The notes under the pieces were generated by a model. It was not told the origin of the DNA, searched no databases, and was given only the letters and a program-made list of their open reading frames with translations. A DNA stretch of 64,000 nucleotides from Diaphorobacter sp. HDW4B (GTDB lineage Bacteria; Pseudomonadota; Gammaproteobacteria; Burkholderiales; Burkholderiaceae_C). This document shows, in pieces, positions 42,745 to 53,459 of the stretch; positions within the stretch are counted from its first letter, which is position 1, and every line of letters starts with the position of its first letter. The position numbers and the translations under genes are program-made. The stretch is taken from the NCBI RefSeq assembly GCF_011305535.1, contig NZ_CP049905.1, forward strand, positions 5,020,001 through 5,084,000, given 5' to 3'.

Positions 42745-45700
42745 ATGCCCGAGGCAAAAGAGCAGCTCAGCAACCTGCTGTCGTACATATTGGAGCAGGA
42801 CAAGGACATTGACCCGCGTGGTTTCAAACTCCAGGGCTGCAAGGACTTCATCATCGGGCAACACGAACTGGCGCAGTTGCCCGGTGTGGAGTTGAACACC
42901 GAAGATGAAGAAGGCGCGGTCTGGCTGGGTGTGCAGCGGCTGGTGCCGATTGCGCCGCCAGCGGTCGGTTATCTACATCATCGCGACTATCTGAATGTCG
43001 CGCAGGAGCCGAGCGGGCCGGTGCCGAGTCTCGATGAAAAGCGCATCAAGGCGCTGGACGCCTTGCGCGAGGAGCAGGACCGTCGGCTGATTGAAGAGGG
43101 CGTGATCGTCCAACGCGAATTCAACACCGTGGCTGACGAGGCTGCAGTGGTGCTGGAGCACTATCTGCCGCTCTGGCAATTCTGGGCCGACGAAGAGGTC
43201 GAGCGACGCAAATCGATTGCGCTCTACAGCCAGCTGTTTGCGCTCAAGACGCAGGTGGAACTGGAGACCAGTCTCAAGCCCATCGAGGTGGTCTGGGGCA
43301 TGGCGATTGCGTCGTGGAAGCTCACGAGCGAGCGCCATGGTCGTGTGGATTACCAGTATCCGCTGCTCACGCAGGCGGTCGAGATTTCCGTCGATGCGGT
43401 GTCGCTCGCCATCGAGGTGCGCCCGCGTTCGACGGTCCGTCCGCGCCTTGAATTCGATGCGTTGACCAACTGCAATGTGCCGCTGGCTGCCGACATCGAA
43501 AACGCCGCGCGCAAGCTGCTGGTGGAGGGTGGCGAAATGCTGTCCCCATTCGAGCCCGCAAGCTACGAGCCGATCGCGCGTTTTGTCGCGGGCAATCTGC
43601 ATGAGCGCGGCACCTACGATCCTGATCTGAAGACCTATCCGGCGATCAAGGACGAGTTTGTCGTATCGAATGCGGCTGTGCTTTTTGCGCGCCCCAAACC
43701 CAGCAACTATCTGCATGAGGACATTCAACGCCTGCAGCAGCGCATTGCCGTGGCCGATGATCTGCCCAGCGCCGCGCTGATGCTGGTGACGCCGCCAAGC
43801 GAGGAGGCCAGCGAGATTCAGCCGCTGAGTTTTCGTGGCATGTCAGGCGACACGCGGCCGGGCATGGGCAGTGCCGAGCCCGCGCGCGAGTTGTACTTTC
43901 CGCTTGCCTACAACCAGGAGCAGGTCACCGTCATCGAGCAGCTTGAGCGCACCGATGGCGTGGTCGTGCAAGGCCCGCCGGGCACCGGCAAGACACACAC
44001 CATCGCCAACATCATCTGCCACTTTCTCGCGACGGGTCGCAAGGTACTGGTCACCTCCAAGGGCGAGCCCGCGCTGACCGTGCTGCGCAGCAAGATTCCC
44101 GAAGACGTGCGCGCGCTGACCGTGGCGCTGCTGTCCGGCGACCGCGAGGGCATGCGGCAGTTTCAGACCTCCATCGAAACCATCACGCACCGCATCTCGC
44201 AACTGCAACCGGCGCAGACCGAAACGCTGATCGCCAAGCTGGGCAGCGAAGTCACGCAGGCCCACGCACGCCTGTCCGACATCGACCGCCGCATCAACGC
44301 AATCGCGCGTCAGCAGCTCACCTCCATCGAGGTCGATGGCATGCCCATGCGGCCCGAAGCCATGGCGCAGTTGGTGGTCGATGGAGAAGCGGCCCATGGC
44401 TGGTTTCCCGATGCACTCACGCTGCGCCCCGAACATGCGCCACCTTTGAGCGAAGAAGAGGGCGCGGTGCTGCGCGATACGCGTCGCCGCCTGGCCTCCG
44501 ACATCGGATTGCTCGGGGAGCAACTACTGCGCGCGGCAGATCTTCCGGCGATTGCCGATGTCGGCCAATGGCAGCAAGCGCTGCTGGCCGAGCATGAACT
44601 GGAAGATGCCGAACGCAGCGGCAGCCTGGAGCGGCTGGCGTCGTCATCGCCCGAATCGCTGGTGCATGCGCTGGAGCTCAAGACGCATATCGACAAGGTG
44701 CTGGCCGTGTTGCGCGAGCTTGATGAGTCGGGCGACGACTGGTGGCCGATGCTGCGCCAGCGCCTGGGGCAGAGCCGATTCGCCGTCGAACGACAGGCGC
44801 TGGAAGCCTTGTTCGACGATGTGGTGAAGCTGGAGTTGGCCCGCTCGGCCTTCATGCAAAAGCCCGTGACCGTGCCGCCCGGCGCGTTCGAGCAGGTCAA
44901 GGTGCGCGAGGCTATCGCCAAGGGTTCAGAGGACGGCAAGCCGTTTGGGTTTCTGTCGTTTGGCATGGGCGATGTGAAGGCGCTGGTCGGTGAAATCCGC
45001 GTGGCCGGTTTGGAGCCCGCAGGCGCTGCCGACTGGCAGCATGTGCGTCGTTATCAGCAACTGCACAGTCAGGTTCTGTCGTTCACCACGCGCTGGAACG
45101 AGGTGGCCGGACTGCTCGGCATTCCCAAATTTACGGGTGGCGTGGACATCCTGCGAGCGCTGTCGCTCACCGCGCGCACGGCCCGCACCGTGCATGATCT
45201 GGTGGTGCGGCTCGATGCCGATTCGGTGCATTTGGCCGAACAGGTTTTCGCCACACCGCCCATCGACAAGCTCAAGCAGGGGCAGCCAGATCTGCAAGCG
45301 ATTCGAGTGCAACTGGACCGCCATCTGGGCCGCGCCCAACTTGCCAAGGCGCAGAGCGCTGTGGCGCGATTCAGGGAAACGCTGGCTGGCCAAACCGCAC
45401 ATCTGGTTCCCAAGTTGCGCGATTTTTCGGTGGAAATTCTGGGTGCTCGTGCGCAGACTGCGGCTCAGGTCGAACAGGCTTATGCGTCCATTCTGGATGA
45501 GGTGCGCCGAGTCGAATCGCTGATGCCGGACCTGCAGCAGCTCGATGCGCTCACGCGCCGCATTCACCAGGCCGGTGCCATGCAACTCGCATGGAAGCTG
45601 CGCACGCAGGCGCTCGCCGAGTCCGGCGACGATGCGGTCTGGCCCAGCAACTGGCGCGATGCGTGGCGTTATCAGCGCATCTCCGGGGCCTTGGGTGAAT

Positions 45701-47319
45701 TCGCCGGAGCGGCGGAACTCAAGGCCTTGTCGGGCGAGCGCAAGGAGCTTGAAGCACGCCTGTCCAAGCTCTACACCGATCTGGTCACCGAGTCCGCGTG
45801 GCTTGCCACCAAGAACGGTGCTTCGCAAAAAGTGCTGTCTGCGCTCGAAGCCTACAAGGTCGCAATCCGCAAGATCGGCAAGGGCACGGGCGTGAACGTG
45901 GCCACGCACCGACGCGATGCGCAGAAGGCGATGCAAGATGCGCAAGGCGCGATTCCGTGCTGGATCATGAGCCACGCGAAGGTGTCGGAATCGCTGCCGC
46001 CCGATCTGGGTGCGTTCGATCTGGTCATCGTGGACGAGGCCAGTCAGTCCAGCATGTGGGCGCTGCCCGCGATCTTGCGCGCCAAGAAGATTCTGGTGGT
46101 CGGCGACGACAAGCAGGTTTCGCCCGATGGCGCGTTCATTTCTGCTGCGCGCATTCAGGAACTGCGTGATCGCTTTCTGGCAGATCAGCCGTTCGCGCCG
46201 GTCATGACCATCGACCGCTCGCTGTACGACCTGGCCTCCACCGTGTTCGCATCGCAGCGCGTGATGCTGCGCGAGCATTTCCGCTGCGTGCCCGCCATCA
46301 TCGCGTACAGCAACACCGCGTTCTACGGCGAGCAGATTCAGCCGCTGCGCATCCCCAAGGCGTCGGAGCGCCTCGATCCGCCGCTGGTCGACATTCTGGT
46401 GCGCGGCGGCGTGCGCGATGGGCGCGACACCAATGTGCTCGAAGCCGGTGCCATTGCGAGTGAAATCGAGGCCATCGTGCGCAACCCCGACATGGCGGGA
46501 CGCAGCATCGGCGTGGTGTCGCTGCTCGGCTTGGAGCAGGCCAAGCACATCGACACGCAGGTGCGCTCGCGCGTGGACGCAAAAGAGCTGCTGGAGCGCG
46601 ACTTCTACTGCGGTGACGCGAGCATGTTCCAGGGCGGCGAGCGCGACATCATGTTTTTGTCGATGGTCGTGTCACCCGGCACCAGCACCGCACGTTCAGG
46701 CACCAGCGCCGAGCAGCGCTTCAACGTCGCCGCTAGCCGCGCGCGCGACCGCATGTACCTCGTGCGCTCGGTCACGCTCGAAGACCTCTCCGACAAGGAT
46801 CTGCGCCAAGGCCTGCTCAAGCATTTCTCCATGCCCACGGCGGCGGCAGAGCAGGAGAGTGCGGATCTGTCCGCGCTGTGCGAGTCCGGCTTCGAGAAGG
46901 ACGTGTTCAATACCTTGGTGTCGCTGGGCTACCGCGTGACACCGCAGGTCAAATCCGGCGCGTATCGCATCGACATGGTGGTGGAGGGCGGAGACGACCG
47001 TCGCCTTGCCATCGAATGCGACGGCGATGCATACCACGGCCCCGACCGCTGGCCCGCCGACATGGCCCGCCAACGCGTGCTCGAGCGCGCGGGTTGGACC
47101 TTCTGGCGCTGCTTCGCCTCGACCTGGAAGATGTCGCGTCAGGGCTGCATCGATGATCTGCTGCAGACCTTGAGCGCACTGGGCATCGCGCAACTGGGTG
47201 CGGTGGAGCGGATTCCTGCGCTGGTGGAGCAGCGTGTGTGGCCGGTTGTGCAGGAGGTGCTTTCGGAGGAAGCCGCAAATGAGTCGGCTACCGAGTTGGA
47301 GTTGGCATTGAAGGCTTGA
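42745..47319 (+). CDS. SF1 helicase-like AAA protein with C-terminal Vsr/DUF559-like nuclease
   Basis: A very large (1524-residue) protein. The long N-terminal region (about 1-390) is unfamiliar. Walker A GPPGTGKTHTIANII is at about residue 410, a long helical or coiled insert covers about 470-1070, and Walker B VIVDEASQSSMWALPAI is at about 1096, with VVGDDKQVSPDG. DNA2/NAM7-type helicase motifs follow (LREHFRCVPAIIAYSN, FQGGERDIMFLSM, RFNVAASRARDRMYLVRS). A C-terminal PD-(D/E)xK-like domain (about 1390-1490) has IDMVVEGG, LAIECDGDAYH and MARQRVLERAGW. This resembles single-protein helicase-nucleases found in phage-defence islands. It is flanked by a Fic gene and tRNA-Gly, and no partner genes are seen. 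Start ATG follows GGAGATGGGG. Confidence 0.85.
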   Translation: MPEAKEQLSNLLSYILEQDKDIDPRGFKLQGCKDFIIGQHELAQLPGVELNTEDEEGAVWLGVQRLVPIAPPAVGYLHHRDYLNVAQEPSGPVPSLDEKRIKALDALREEQDRRLIEEGVIVQREFNTVADEAAVVLEHYLPLWQFWADEEVERRKSIALYSQLFALKTQVELETSLKPIEVVWGMAIASWKLTSERHGRVDYQYPLLTQAVEISVDAVSLAIEVRPRSTVRPRLEFDALTNCNVPLAADIENAARKLLVEGGEMLSPFEPASYEPIARFVAGNLHERGTYDPDLKTYPAIKDEFVVSNAAVLFARPKPSNYLHEDIQRLQQRIAVADDLPSAALMLVTPPSEEASEIQPLSFRGMSGDTRPGMGSAEPARELYFPLAYNQEQVTVIEQLERTDGVVVQGPPGTGKTHTIANIICHFLATGRKVLVTSKGEPALTVLRSKIPEDVRALTVALLSGDREGMRQFQTSIETITHRISQLQPAQTETLIAKLGSEVTQAHARLSDIDRRINAIARQQLTSIEVDGMPMRPEAMAQLVVDGEAAHGWFPDALTLRPEHAPPLSEEEGAVLRDTRRRLASDIGLLGEQLLRAADLPAIADVGQWQQALLAEHELEDAERSGSLERLASSSPESLVHALELKTHIDKVLAVLRELDESGDDWWPMLRQRLGQSRFAVERQALEALFDDVVKLELARSAFMQKPVTVPPGAFEQVKVREAIAKGSEDGKPFGFLSFGMGDVKALVGEIRVAGLEPAGAADWQHVRRYQQLHSQVLSFTTRWNEVAGLLGIPKFTGGVDILRALSLTARTARTVHDLVVRLDADSVHLAEQVFATPPIDKLKQGQPDLQAIRVQLDRHLGRAQLAKAQSAVARFRETLAGQTAHLVPKLRDFSVEILGARAQTAAQVEQAYASILDEVRRVESLMPDLQQLDALTRRIHQAGAMQLAWKLRTQALAESGDDAVWPSNWRDAWRYQRISGALGEFAGAAELKALSGERKELEARLSKLYTDLVTESAWLATKNGASQKVLSALEAYKVAIRKIGKGTGVNVATHRRDAQKAMQDAQGAIPCWIMSHAKVSESLPPDLGAFDLVIVDEASQSSMWALPAILRAKKILVVGDDKQVSPDGAFISAARIQELRDRFLADQPFAPVMTIDRSLYDLASTVFASQRVMLREHFRCVPAIIAYSNTAFYGEQIQPLRIPKASERLDPPLVDILVRGGVRDGRDTNVLEAGAIASEIEAIVRNPDMAGRSIGVVSLLGLEQAKHIDTQVRSRVDAKELLERDFYCGDASMFQGGERDIMFLSMVVSPGTSTARSGTSAEQRFNVAASRARDRMYLVRSVTLEDLSDKDLRQGLLKHFSMPTAAAEQESADLSALCESGFEKDVFNTLVSLGYRVTPQVKSGAYRIDMVVEGGDDRRLAIECDGDAYHGPDRWPADMARQRVLERAGWTFWRCFASTWKMSRQGCIDDLLQTLSALGIAQLGAVERIPALVEQRVWPVVQEVLSEEAANESATELELALKA

Positions 47320-47354
47320 TTTGTTCGAGGGCAGGAGGACATGGGATGGTGCTT

Positions 47355-47384
47355 TAATTAAATTATTGCCTCATAATTTAATTA
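47355..47384. promoter_or_regulatory. Perfect AT-rich palindrome upstream of the Fic gene, probable operator
   Basis: Arms TAATTAAATTAT and ATAATTTAATTA, 12 bp each and exactly complementary, are separated by six bases (TGCCTC), 50 bp before the Fic start codon. It contrasts sharply with the GC-rich surroundings. It could be the binding site of the Fic protein's own C-terminal winged helix or of another regulator, or a terminator-like stem for the helicase gene (no T-run). Confidence 0.55.
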
Positions 47385-47434
47385 GTGAGAGGCATTGATA
47401 AAGCCGCCTTAACTAACCCCTGCAGGACAGTCTC

Positions 47435-48649
47435 ATGCCCAAGCGCCGCGAGCCCGACACGCTTTCACAGGCCAATTCACGGATCGGTCGCTACGTCACG
47501 ACTGTGGCATTTGACGAGACAGTGCGCGCTTATGTCCCGCCTGCGCTCCCGCCCGAGCCGCCGTTGGCGCTTTCCTCGCCATTGCTGAAGCTGCTGAGCG
47601 AGGCCGACCGAGCCATCGGGCGACTCGATGGCGTGGCCATGCTTTTGCCGGACAAGGCACTGTTTCTCTATATGTATGTTCGCAAGGAGGCCGTGCTTTC
47701 TTCGCAGATCGAGGGCACGCAGTCCACATTGGATGACTTGCTGCAGTTCGAGAATGCGGCGCTTGCAGGCAAACCGCTTGACGATGTGGCCGAGGTTTCC
47801 AATTACGTGGACGCCATGATGTACGGGCTCGGCGTTCTCCGCGATCCGGATGGGCTGCCGCTGTGTCTGCGCCTGCTGCGAGAAATGCATGCGCGTTTGC
47901 TGCAGAAGGGGCGCGGGCAAGGCAAGAACCCTGGCGAATTCCGGCGTTCCCAGAATTGGCTGGGCGGCACAAGACCCGGCAACGCGCATTTCGTGCCGCC
48001 TCCTGTGGCCGAGATGAAGCGCTGCCTGAGCGATCTCGAACGCTTTCTGCATGATGAGTCGAGCTTCATTCCTCCACTCATCAAGGCCGGATTTCTGCAC
48101 GTGCAGTTCGAGAGCATCCATCCATTTCTGGATGGCAATGGACGCTTGGGGCGTCTCATGATCGCGTTGTTTCTGGTGGAGCAGAAGATTCTCCATGAGC
48201 CGCTTCTGTACATCAGTCTGTACCTGAAAACCCACCGCGAGCAGTATTACCAACTGCTGCAGGGCGTCCGGCAGCGCGGTGATTGGGAGGCGTGGACGGA
48301 GTTTTTTCTGGCAGGTGTGGCGGAGACGGCCAACAATGCCTACGAAAGCGCCATGCGAATCGTCGCGCTGTTTCAAGCGGATCGTGAGCGCATCGCAGAC
48401 TGCGGCGAACAGACAAACTCGATGCTGCGAGTGCACGAACTGCTTCAGACACATCCGTTTCTCAACGCGGGACAAACACAGAAGCAGACCGGACTCAGCG
48501 CTCCTACCGTCAACAAGACGTTCGATGCACTGGAACGTCTGGGTGTCGTGAAGGAAATCACGGGAAAGCAACGCGGACGCGTGTTTGCCTATGCCGAGTT
48601 TCTGAAAATTCTGGAAAGCGGGACGGAAGTGCAGCCATCAGCGCGTTGA
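47435..48649 (+). CDS. Fic family protein (AMP-transferase) with winged-helix C-terminus
   Basis: A 404-residue Fic enzyme, expected to transfer AMP (or a related group) to target proteins. The active-site motif HPFLDGNGRLGR is intact at residues 229-240. The self-inhibitory motif SSQIEG (residues 89-94; class II, N-terminal) is also intact, so activity is probably held in check. The region LGGTRPGNAHFVPPP is the Fic flap. The C-terminal 90 residues form a winged-helix-like domain (LQTHPFLNAGQTQKQTGLSA, PTVNKTFDALERLGVVKEIT), suggesting DNA binding and autoregulation. It is 115 bp downstream of the helicase-nuclease gene. Confidence 0.92.
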   Translation: MPKRREPDTLSQANSRIGRYVTTVAFDETVRAYVPPALPPEPPLALSSPLLKLLSEADRAIGRLDGVAMLLPDKALFLYMYVRKEAVLSSQIEGTQSTLDDLLQFENAALAGKPLDDVAEVSNYVDAMMYGLGVLRDPDGLPLCLRLLREMHARLLQKGRGQGKNPGEFRRSQNWLGGTRPGNAHFVPPPVAEMKRCLSDLERFLHDESSFIPPLIKAGFLHVQFESIHPFLDGNGRLGRLMIALFLVEQKILHEPLLYISLYLKTHREQYYQLLQGVRQRGDWEAWTEFFLAGVAETANNAYESAMRIVALFQADRERIADCGEQTNSMLRVHELLQTHPFLNAGQTQKQTGLSAPTVNKTFDALERLGVVKEITGKQRGRVFAYAEFLKILESGTEVQPSAR

Positions 48650-48706
48650 ACACGCGGGGGCGTCAAGGCTTGGGCCGGACTCGATGATTTCGAGCTGGAA
48701 GAGATC

Positions 48707-48780
48707 TGGAGCGGGTGATGGGAATCGAACCCACGTTATTTGCTTGGGAAGCAAGAGTCCTACCATTGAACGACACCCGC
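48707..48780 (-). tRNA. tRNA-Gly (anticodon CCC)
   Basis: On the minus strand a 74-nt cloverleaf with acceptor GCGGGTG / CACCCGC, D-arm TTCAATGGTAGGA, anticodon loop TTCCCAA (CCC), T-arm GTGGGTTCGATTCCCAT and an encoded 3' TCCA. A TAGAAT box (48791-48796 on the complement) lies about ten bases upstream and may be the -10 element. tRNA genes are frequent island insertion points, but no repeat of its 3' end was found nearby. Confidence 0.95.
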
Positions 48781-48803
48781 GAAGCCTTTTATTCTAGCGC
48801 AGC

Positions 48804-48838
48804 GCGCACGGGCATCGAGCCCGGCGGTGCGCTTTTTT
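48804..48838 (+). terminator. Hairpin with T-run between tRNA-Gly and gabD
   Basis: Stem GCGCAC / GTGCGC with inner GGGC / GCCC pairing, followed by six T on the plus strand. The neighbouring genes are both on minus, so it may block read-through from the Fic direction. Moderate support. Confidence 0.5.
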
Positions 48839-48859
48839 CATTCGGCGTGCGTCACGGCA

Positions 48860-50350
48860 TCACTTCTGCACGTCGCCGATGCACAGGTACTTGATCTCGA
48901 CGTAGTCATCCATGCCGTGGTGCGAGCCTTCGCGACCGATGCCCGATTGCTTGACGCCGCCGAATGGCACATGCTCCGTCGCCAGAATGCCGACGTTCAC
49001 GCCGACCATGCCGTACTCCAGCGCTTCGCCCACGCGGAAGATGCGGCCCACGTCGCGGGTGTAGAAGTAGCTGGCGAGGCCGAATTCGGTGTCGTTGGCG
49101 GCGGCGATGGCTTCGGCTTCGGTCTTGAACTTGAAGACCGGCGCGAGCGGGCCAAAGGTTTCCTGCTTGGCGACCAGCATGTCGGGCGATGCGTCGGCCA
49201 GCACGGTGGGCTCGAAGAATTGGCCGGAGCCGAGCTGCTTGAGCTGATGACCGCCGGTGACCACACGGCCGCCCTTGGAGAGCGCGTCGTCCAGATGTCG
49301 CTGCACCTTGGCGATGGCGGCATCTTCGATCAGCGGGCCTTGGTTCACGCCGTCCTCGAAACCGTTGCCGACCTTGGCCGCCTGCACCTTGGCTGCGAAT
49401 TTGGTGACGAACTCGTCGTACACGCCTTCCTGCACGTAGAAGCGGTTGGTGCACACACAGGTCTGGCCCGCGTTGCGATACTTGCTCGCGAAAGCACCTT
49501 CGACGGCCGATTCGATGTCGGCATCGTCGAACACCAAAAAGGGCGCGTTGCCGCCCAACTCCAGCGACAGCTTCTTGACCGTGGGCGCGCTCTGCGCCAT
49601 CAGGATGCGGCCGACTTCGGTCGATCCGGTGAAGGACAGGTGGCGCACCACATCGCTTGCGCACAGCGCCTTGCCGACGGCGATCGAGTTGTCCGCATCG
49701 GCGGTGATGATGTTGATGACGCCCGCAGGAATGCCCGCGCGGTTCGCCAGCTCGATGGCGGCGAGTGCGGTGAGCGGCGTGAGTTCAGCGGGTTTGATGA
49801 CCACGGGGCAACCTGCGGCCAGCGCGGGCGCGACCTTGCGGGTGATCATCGCGAGCGGAAAATTCCACGGCGTGATGGCGGCACACACGCCAATCGGTGC
49901 CTTCATCACCAGCAGGCGGCGGTTGTTGTCGAATTGCGGCAGTGTCTCGCCGTTCACGCGCTTGGCTTCTTCGGCGAACCATTCCACAAAGCTGGCACCG
50001 TAGGCGACTTCGCCCTTGGCTTCCGGCAGCGGCTTGCCTTGCTCGGCGGTCATGATGCGACCGAGGTCGTCCTGATTCGCCATCAGCAGGTCGTACCACT
50101 TGCGCAAGATGATGCTGCGCTCCTTGGCGGTCAGCGCACGCCATTGTGGCCAGGCCTTGTTGGCTGCGGCAATGGCGGCTTCGGCATCCTTGGCACCCAG
50201 ATTCGCCACATCGGCCAGATGCTTGCCGGTGGCCGGGTCGGTCACGGCAAAACGCGACTTGCCCGAAACCCATTCGCCGCCGATGAAGGCATCGGTCTTG
50301 AGCAGGCTGGGGTCCTTGAGGGTGGAAAGGGGGGATGTCTTCATGTCCAT
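48860..50350 (-). CDS. gabD: NAD(P)-dependent succinate-semialdehyde dehydrogenase
   Basis: A 496-residue aldehyde dehydrogenase, oxidising succinate semialdehyde to succinate. Motifs: [47 protein letters not shown] (catalytic Glu), [15 protein letters not shown] (catalytic Cys followed by the redox-switch type second Cys), and EQFGP-like [12 protein letters not shown]. These are characteristic of the GabD branch. The ATG at 50350 follows GGAG at a good distance. It is divergent from alaS, with which it shares a 287-bp gap. No gabT or gabP is in the window. Confidence 0.93.
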   Translation of the reverse strand: MDMKTSPLSTLKDPSLLKTDAFIGGEWVSGKSRFAVTDPATGKHLADVANLGAKDAEAAIAAANKAWPQWRALTAKERSIILRKWYDLLMANQDDLGRIMTAEQGKPLPEAKGEVAYGASFVEWFAEEAKRVNGETLPQFDNNRRLLVMKAPIGVCAAITPWNFPLAMITRKVAPALAAGCPVVIKPAELTPLTALAAIELANRAGIPAGVINIITADADNSIAVGKALCASDVVRHLSFTGSTEVGRILMAQSAPTVKKLSLELGGNAPFLVFDDADIESAVEGAFASKYRNAGQTCVCTNRFYVQEGVYDEFVTKFAAKVQAAKVGNGFEDGVNQGPLIEDAAIAKVQRHLDDALSKGGRVVTGGHQLKQLGSGQFFEPTVLADASPDMLVAKQETFGPLAPVFKFKTEAEAIAAANDTEFGLASYFYTRDVGRIFRVGEALEYGMVGVNVGILATEHVPFGGVKQSGIGREGSHHGMDDYVEIKYLCIGDVQK

Positions 50351-50574
50351 GGTGTGTCTCCGAAAAGGCGCGGTTGTTGGGCGCGGTTGGGTCGCAATCA
50401 CTTCGCGAAAGGGGCGCGGCTTTGCACCGGAGAATACCGGCAGACGCTTGCCTGTTTCGTGAATGTGGATTGAAATTTCTTTTAACGAGACAATTTATAC
50501 CAATAAATGGAATATTTGTCTTGTCACTTCTGCGCAATAAGACAGCCCGTTCGGTATGTGGCGGTGCACAAACC

Positions 50575-50580
50575 TATAAT
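50575..50580 (+). promoter_or_regulatory. Putative alaS -10 box (TATAAT)
   Basis: A perfect TATAAT lies 57 bases before the alaS start codon. No good -35 is seen at 16-18 bp; the upstream hexamer reads CGGTAT. The 50-base leader could also carry alanine-linked control, but no structured element is recognised. Confidence 0.45.
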
Positions 50581-50637
50581 GTTTGGTTCACCACTGAGGC
50601 GCCTTGCGTGTTGCGCGCCCAGAAACCAGACATCACC

Positions 50638-53262
50638 ATGAGCCAACCCACATTCTCAGTCGCAGATATTCGCAAGACTTTCCTGGACTTTTTCGCCTCC
50701 AAGGGTCACACCGTGGTGGCGTCCAGCTCGCTGGTGCCGGGCAACGACCCCACGTTGATGTTCACCAACTCGGGCATGGTTCAGTTCAAGGATGTGTTCC
50801 TTGGCGAAGACAAGCGCCCCTACAACCGCGCCACGTCCGTGCAGGCCTGTCTGCGCGCTGGCGGCAAGCACAACGATCTGGAGAACGTGGGCTACACCGC
50901 ACGTCACCACACGTTCTTCGAGATGCTGGGCAACTGGTCGTTCGGCGACTACTTCAAGCAAGAGTCCATCGAATGGGGCTGGGAACTGCTCACCAAGGTG
51001 TTCGGTCTGCCCGCTGAGAAGCTGCTCGCCACCGTCTATGAAGAAGACGACGAAGCGTATGACATCTGGACCAAGGTCATCGGCCTGCCTCCAGAGCGCG
51101 TGATTCGCATTGGTGACAACAAGGGTGGCCGCTACAAGAGCGACAACTTCTGGATGATGGCCGACACCGGCCCATGCGGCCCTTGCTCGGAAATCTTCTA
51201 CGACCACGGCGCGCACATCGCCGGTGGCCCTCCAGGCAGCCCTGACGAAGACGGCGACCGCTTCATCGAAATCTGGAACCACGTGTTCATGCAGTTCGAC
51301 ATGAAGGAAGACGGCTCCATCGTGAAGCTGCCCGCGCCCTGCGTCGATACCGGCATGGGTCTGGAGCGCCTCGCCGCGATCCTGCAGCACGTGCACAGCA
51401 ACTACGAGATCGACGTCTTCCAGGCGCTGATCAAGGCCGCTGGCCGTGAGACCCACACGGCCGACCTGAACAACCCATCGCTCAAGGTGATTGCCGACCA
51501 CATCCGCGCCACTTCGTTCCTCGTGGCCGACGGCGTGATTCCTTCCAACGAAGGCCGTGGCTACGTGCAGCGCCGCATCATCCGCCGCGCGATCCGTCAC
51601 GGCTACAAGCTGGGTCAGAAGACACCGTTCTTCCACAAGCTGGTGCATGAGCTGGTGGTGCAGATGGGCGACGCCTATCCCAAGCTGCAAGAGCAGGAAG
51701 CGCACATCACCAGCGTGCTGAAGGCTGAAGAAGAGCGCTTCTTCGAAACGCTGGCGAACGGCATGGAAATTCTGGACAGCGCATTGGCGGGTGGCGTGAA
51801 GGTGCTGCCCGGCGATGTGGCGTTCAAGCTGCACGACACCTATGGCTTCCCGCTCGACCTGTCCAACGACGTGGCGCGCGAACGCGGCGTGACGGTGGAC
51901 GAGGCGGGCTTCAACGCCGCCATGGAACACCAGAAGAGCACCGCCCGCGCCGCAGGCAAGTTCAAGATGGACCGCGCGCTGGAATACACGGGCGACTCCA
52001 ACACCTTCACCGGCTACGACAAGCTGGCCGAGCCCGCCAAGGTGGTTGCACTGTATCGCGAAGGCGAAGCTGTGCAGGAACTGAAAGTGGGCGAGAGCGG
52101 CGTGGTCGTGCTCGACACGACACCGTTCTATGCAGAGTCCGGCGGTCAGGTGGGCGATCAAGGCCAAATCACCGTGGGCACTACGGTGTTCAAGGTGGAA
52201 GACACGCTGAAGATCAAGGCCGACGTGTTCGGTCACCACGGCATGCTCGAATCCGGTTCGCTCAAGGTGGGCGATGCGGTGCAGGCCGAAGTGGACACTG
52301 CCGTGCGCGCGGCCACGATGCGCAACCATTCGGTCACGCACATCATGCACAAGGCGCTGCGCGAAGTGCTGGGCGCGCACGTTCAGCAAAAGGGATCGCT
52401 GGTCAATGCCGACCGCACGCGTTTCGACTTTGCGCACAACGCACCCGTCACGGCTGAACAAATCCGCGACATCGAAGCCCGCGTGAACAAGGAAATCCTT
52501 GCCAACTCCGACACGCAAGCGCGCGTGATGGACATCGAAAGCGCCCAGAAGACCGGCGCGATGATGCTGTTCGGCGAGAAGTACGGCGAAACCGTGCGCG
52601 TGCTCGACATCGGCACGAGCCGCGAACTCTGCGGCGGCACGCACGTGCATCGCACGGGTGACATCGGCCTGTTCAAGATGGTGGGCGAATCCGGCGTGGC
52701 CGCTGGCATCCGCCGCGTGGAAGCTGTGACCGGCGAGAACGCGCTGGCCTATCTGCAATCGCTCGAATCGACGGTCGAAGAAGCCGCTGCAACGCTCAAG
52801 ACGCCGGTTGCGGAACTCAACCACCGCATCGGCTCCGCACTCGACCAGATCAAGACGCTGGAAAAGGAAGTCGCCGCGCTCAAGGGCAAGCTGGCATCGA
52901 GCCAGGGCGACGAACTCGTCACGCAAGCCGTGGACGTCAAGGGCATCAAGGTGCTGGCCGCCAAGCTCGACGGCGCCGACGCCAAGACACTGCGCGACAC
53001 CATGGACAAGCTCAAAGACAAGCTCGGCGCTGCCGCGATCGTTCTGGCCGCTGTCGATGGCGACAAGGTGCAACTCGCCGCAGGCGTGACCAAGGCCGAA
53101 ACCGCCAAGGTCAAGGCTGGTGAACTCGTCAACTTCGTCGCCCAGCAAGTCGGCGGCAAGGGCGGCGGCAAGCCAGACATGGCAATGGCTGGCGGCACGG
53201 ATGCATCCGGTCTGGCAGCGGCGCTGGCTTCGGTGCAGGCTTGGGTGACTGAGCGCGTGTAA
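50638..53262 (+). CDS. alaS: Alanine--tRNA ligase
   Basis: An 874-residue alanyl-tRNA synthetase of full length. Class II core: [59 protein letters not shown]. The editing domain zinc ligands are in [17 protein letters not shown] and [17 protein letters not shown], and a C-terminal DHHA1-like part ends [14 protein letters not shown]. The ATG at 50638 is the family start; the open frame extends upstream without coding character. It is followed by a strong terminator. Confidence 0.97.
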   Translation: MSQPTFSVADIRKTFLDFFASKGHTVVASSSLVPGNDPTLMFTNSGMVQFKDVFLGEDKRPYNRATSVQACLRAGGKHNDLENVGYTARHHTFFEMLGNWSFGDYFKQESIEWGWELLTKVFGLPAEKLLATVYEEDDEAYDIWTKVIGLPPERVIRIGDNKGGRYKSDNFWMMADTGPCGPCSEIFYDHGAHIAGGPPGSPDEDGDRFIEIWNHVFMQFDMKEDGSIVKLPAPCVDTGMGLERLAAILQHVHSNYEIDVFQALIKAAGRETHTADLNNPSLKVIADHIRATSFLVADGVIPSNEGRGYVQRRIIRRAIRHGYKLGQKTPFFHKLVHELVVQMGDAYPKLQEQEAHITSVLKAEEERFFETLANGMEILDSALAGGVKVLPGDVAFKLHDTYGFPLDLSNDVARERGVTVDEAGFNAAMEHQKSTARAAGKFKMDRALEYTGDSNTFTGYDKLAEPAKVVALYREGEAVQELKVGESGVVVLDTTPFYAESGGQVGDQGQITVGTTVFKVEDTLKIKADVFGHHGMLESGSLKVGDAVQAEVDTAVRAATMRNHSVTHIMHKALREVLGAHVQQKGSLVNADRTRFDFAHNAPVTAEQIRDIEARVNKEILANSDTQARVMDIESAQKTGAMMLFGEKYGETVRVLDIGTSRELCGGTHVHRTGDIGLFKMVGESGVAAGIRRVEAVTGENALAYLQSLESTVEEAAATLKTPVAELNHRIGSALDQIKTLEKEVAALKGKLASSQGDELVTQAVDVKGIKVLAAKLDGADAKTLRDTMDKLKDKLGAAAIVLAAVDGDKVQLAAGVTKAETAKVKAGELVNFVAQQVGGKGGGKPDMAMAGGTDASGLAAALASVQAWVTERV

Positions 53263-53290
53263 AACCCGCTTGGCACTTTTGCTACCTACA

Positions 53291-53331
53291 AAAACCTCCT
53301 GAAGCCTTCTGGGATTTCAGGAGGTTTTTTT
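53291..53331 (+). terminator. Rho-independent terminator after alaS
   Basis: Stem AAAACCTCCTGAA / TTCAGGAGGTTTT with a 12-nt loop and a T-run of seven, 28 bp after the alaS stop. Confidence 0.9.
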
Positions 53332-53459
53332 ATGCCCGGCGTGTTGCGCAATGCACGCTGGAACGGATCGGTTGACCATTCATTCTTGGACGCAATAGTT
53401 GCAAATCGCTAGCATGAACTTCGGTCGTTCATGACACGAGCGATTTTGCGAGAAGCCGA

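Noticed and set aside
48707-48780. Integrated island with tRNA-Gly 3'-end duplication (att site)
   Set aside because: I found no second copy of the tRNA 3' end in the flanking region and no integrase gene.
50656-53148. 830-residue minus-strand open frame opposite alaS
   Set aside because: It is a composition-driven shadow of a highly conserved gene, with no recognisable domains.
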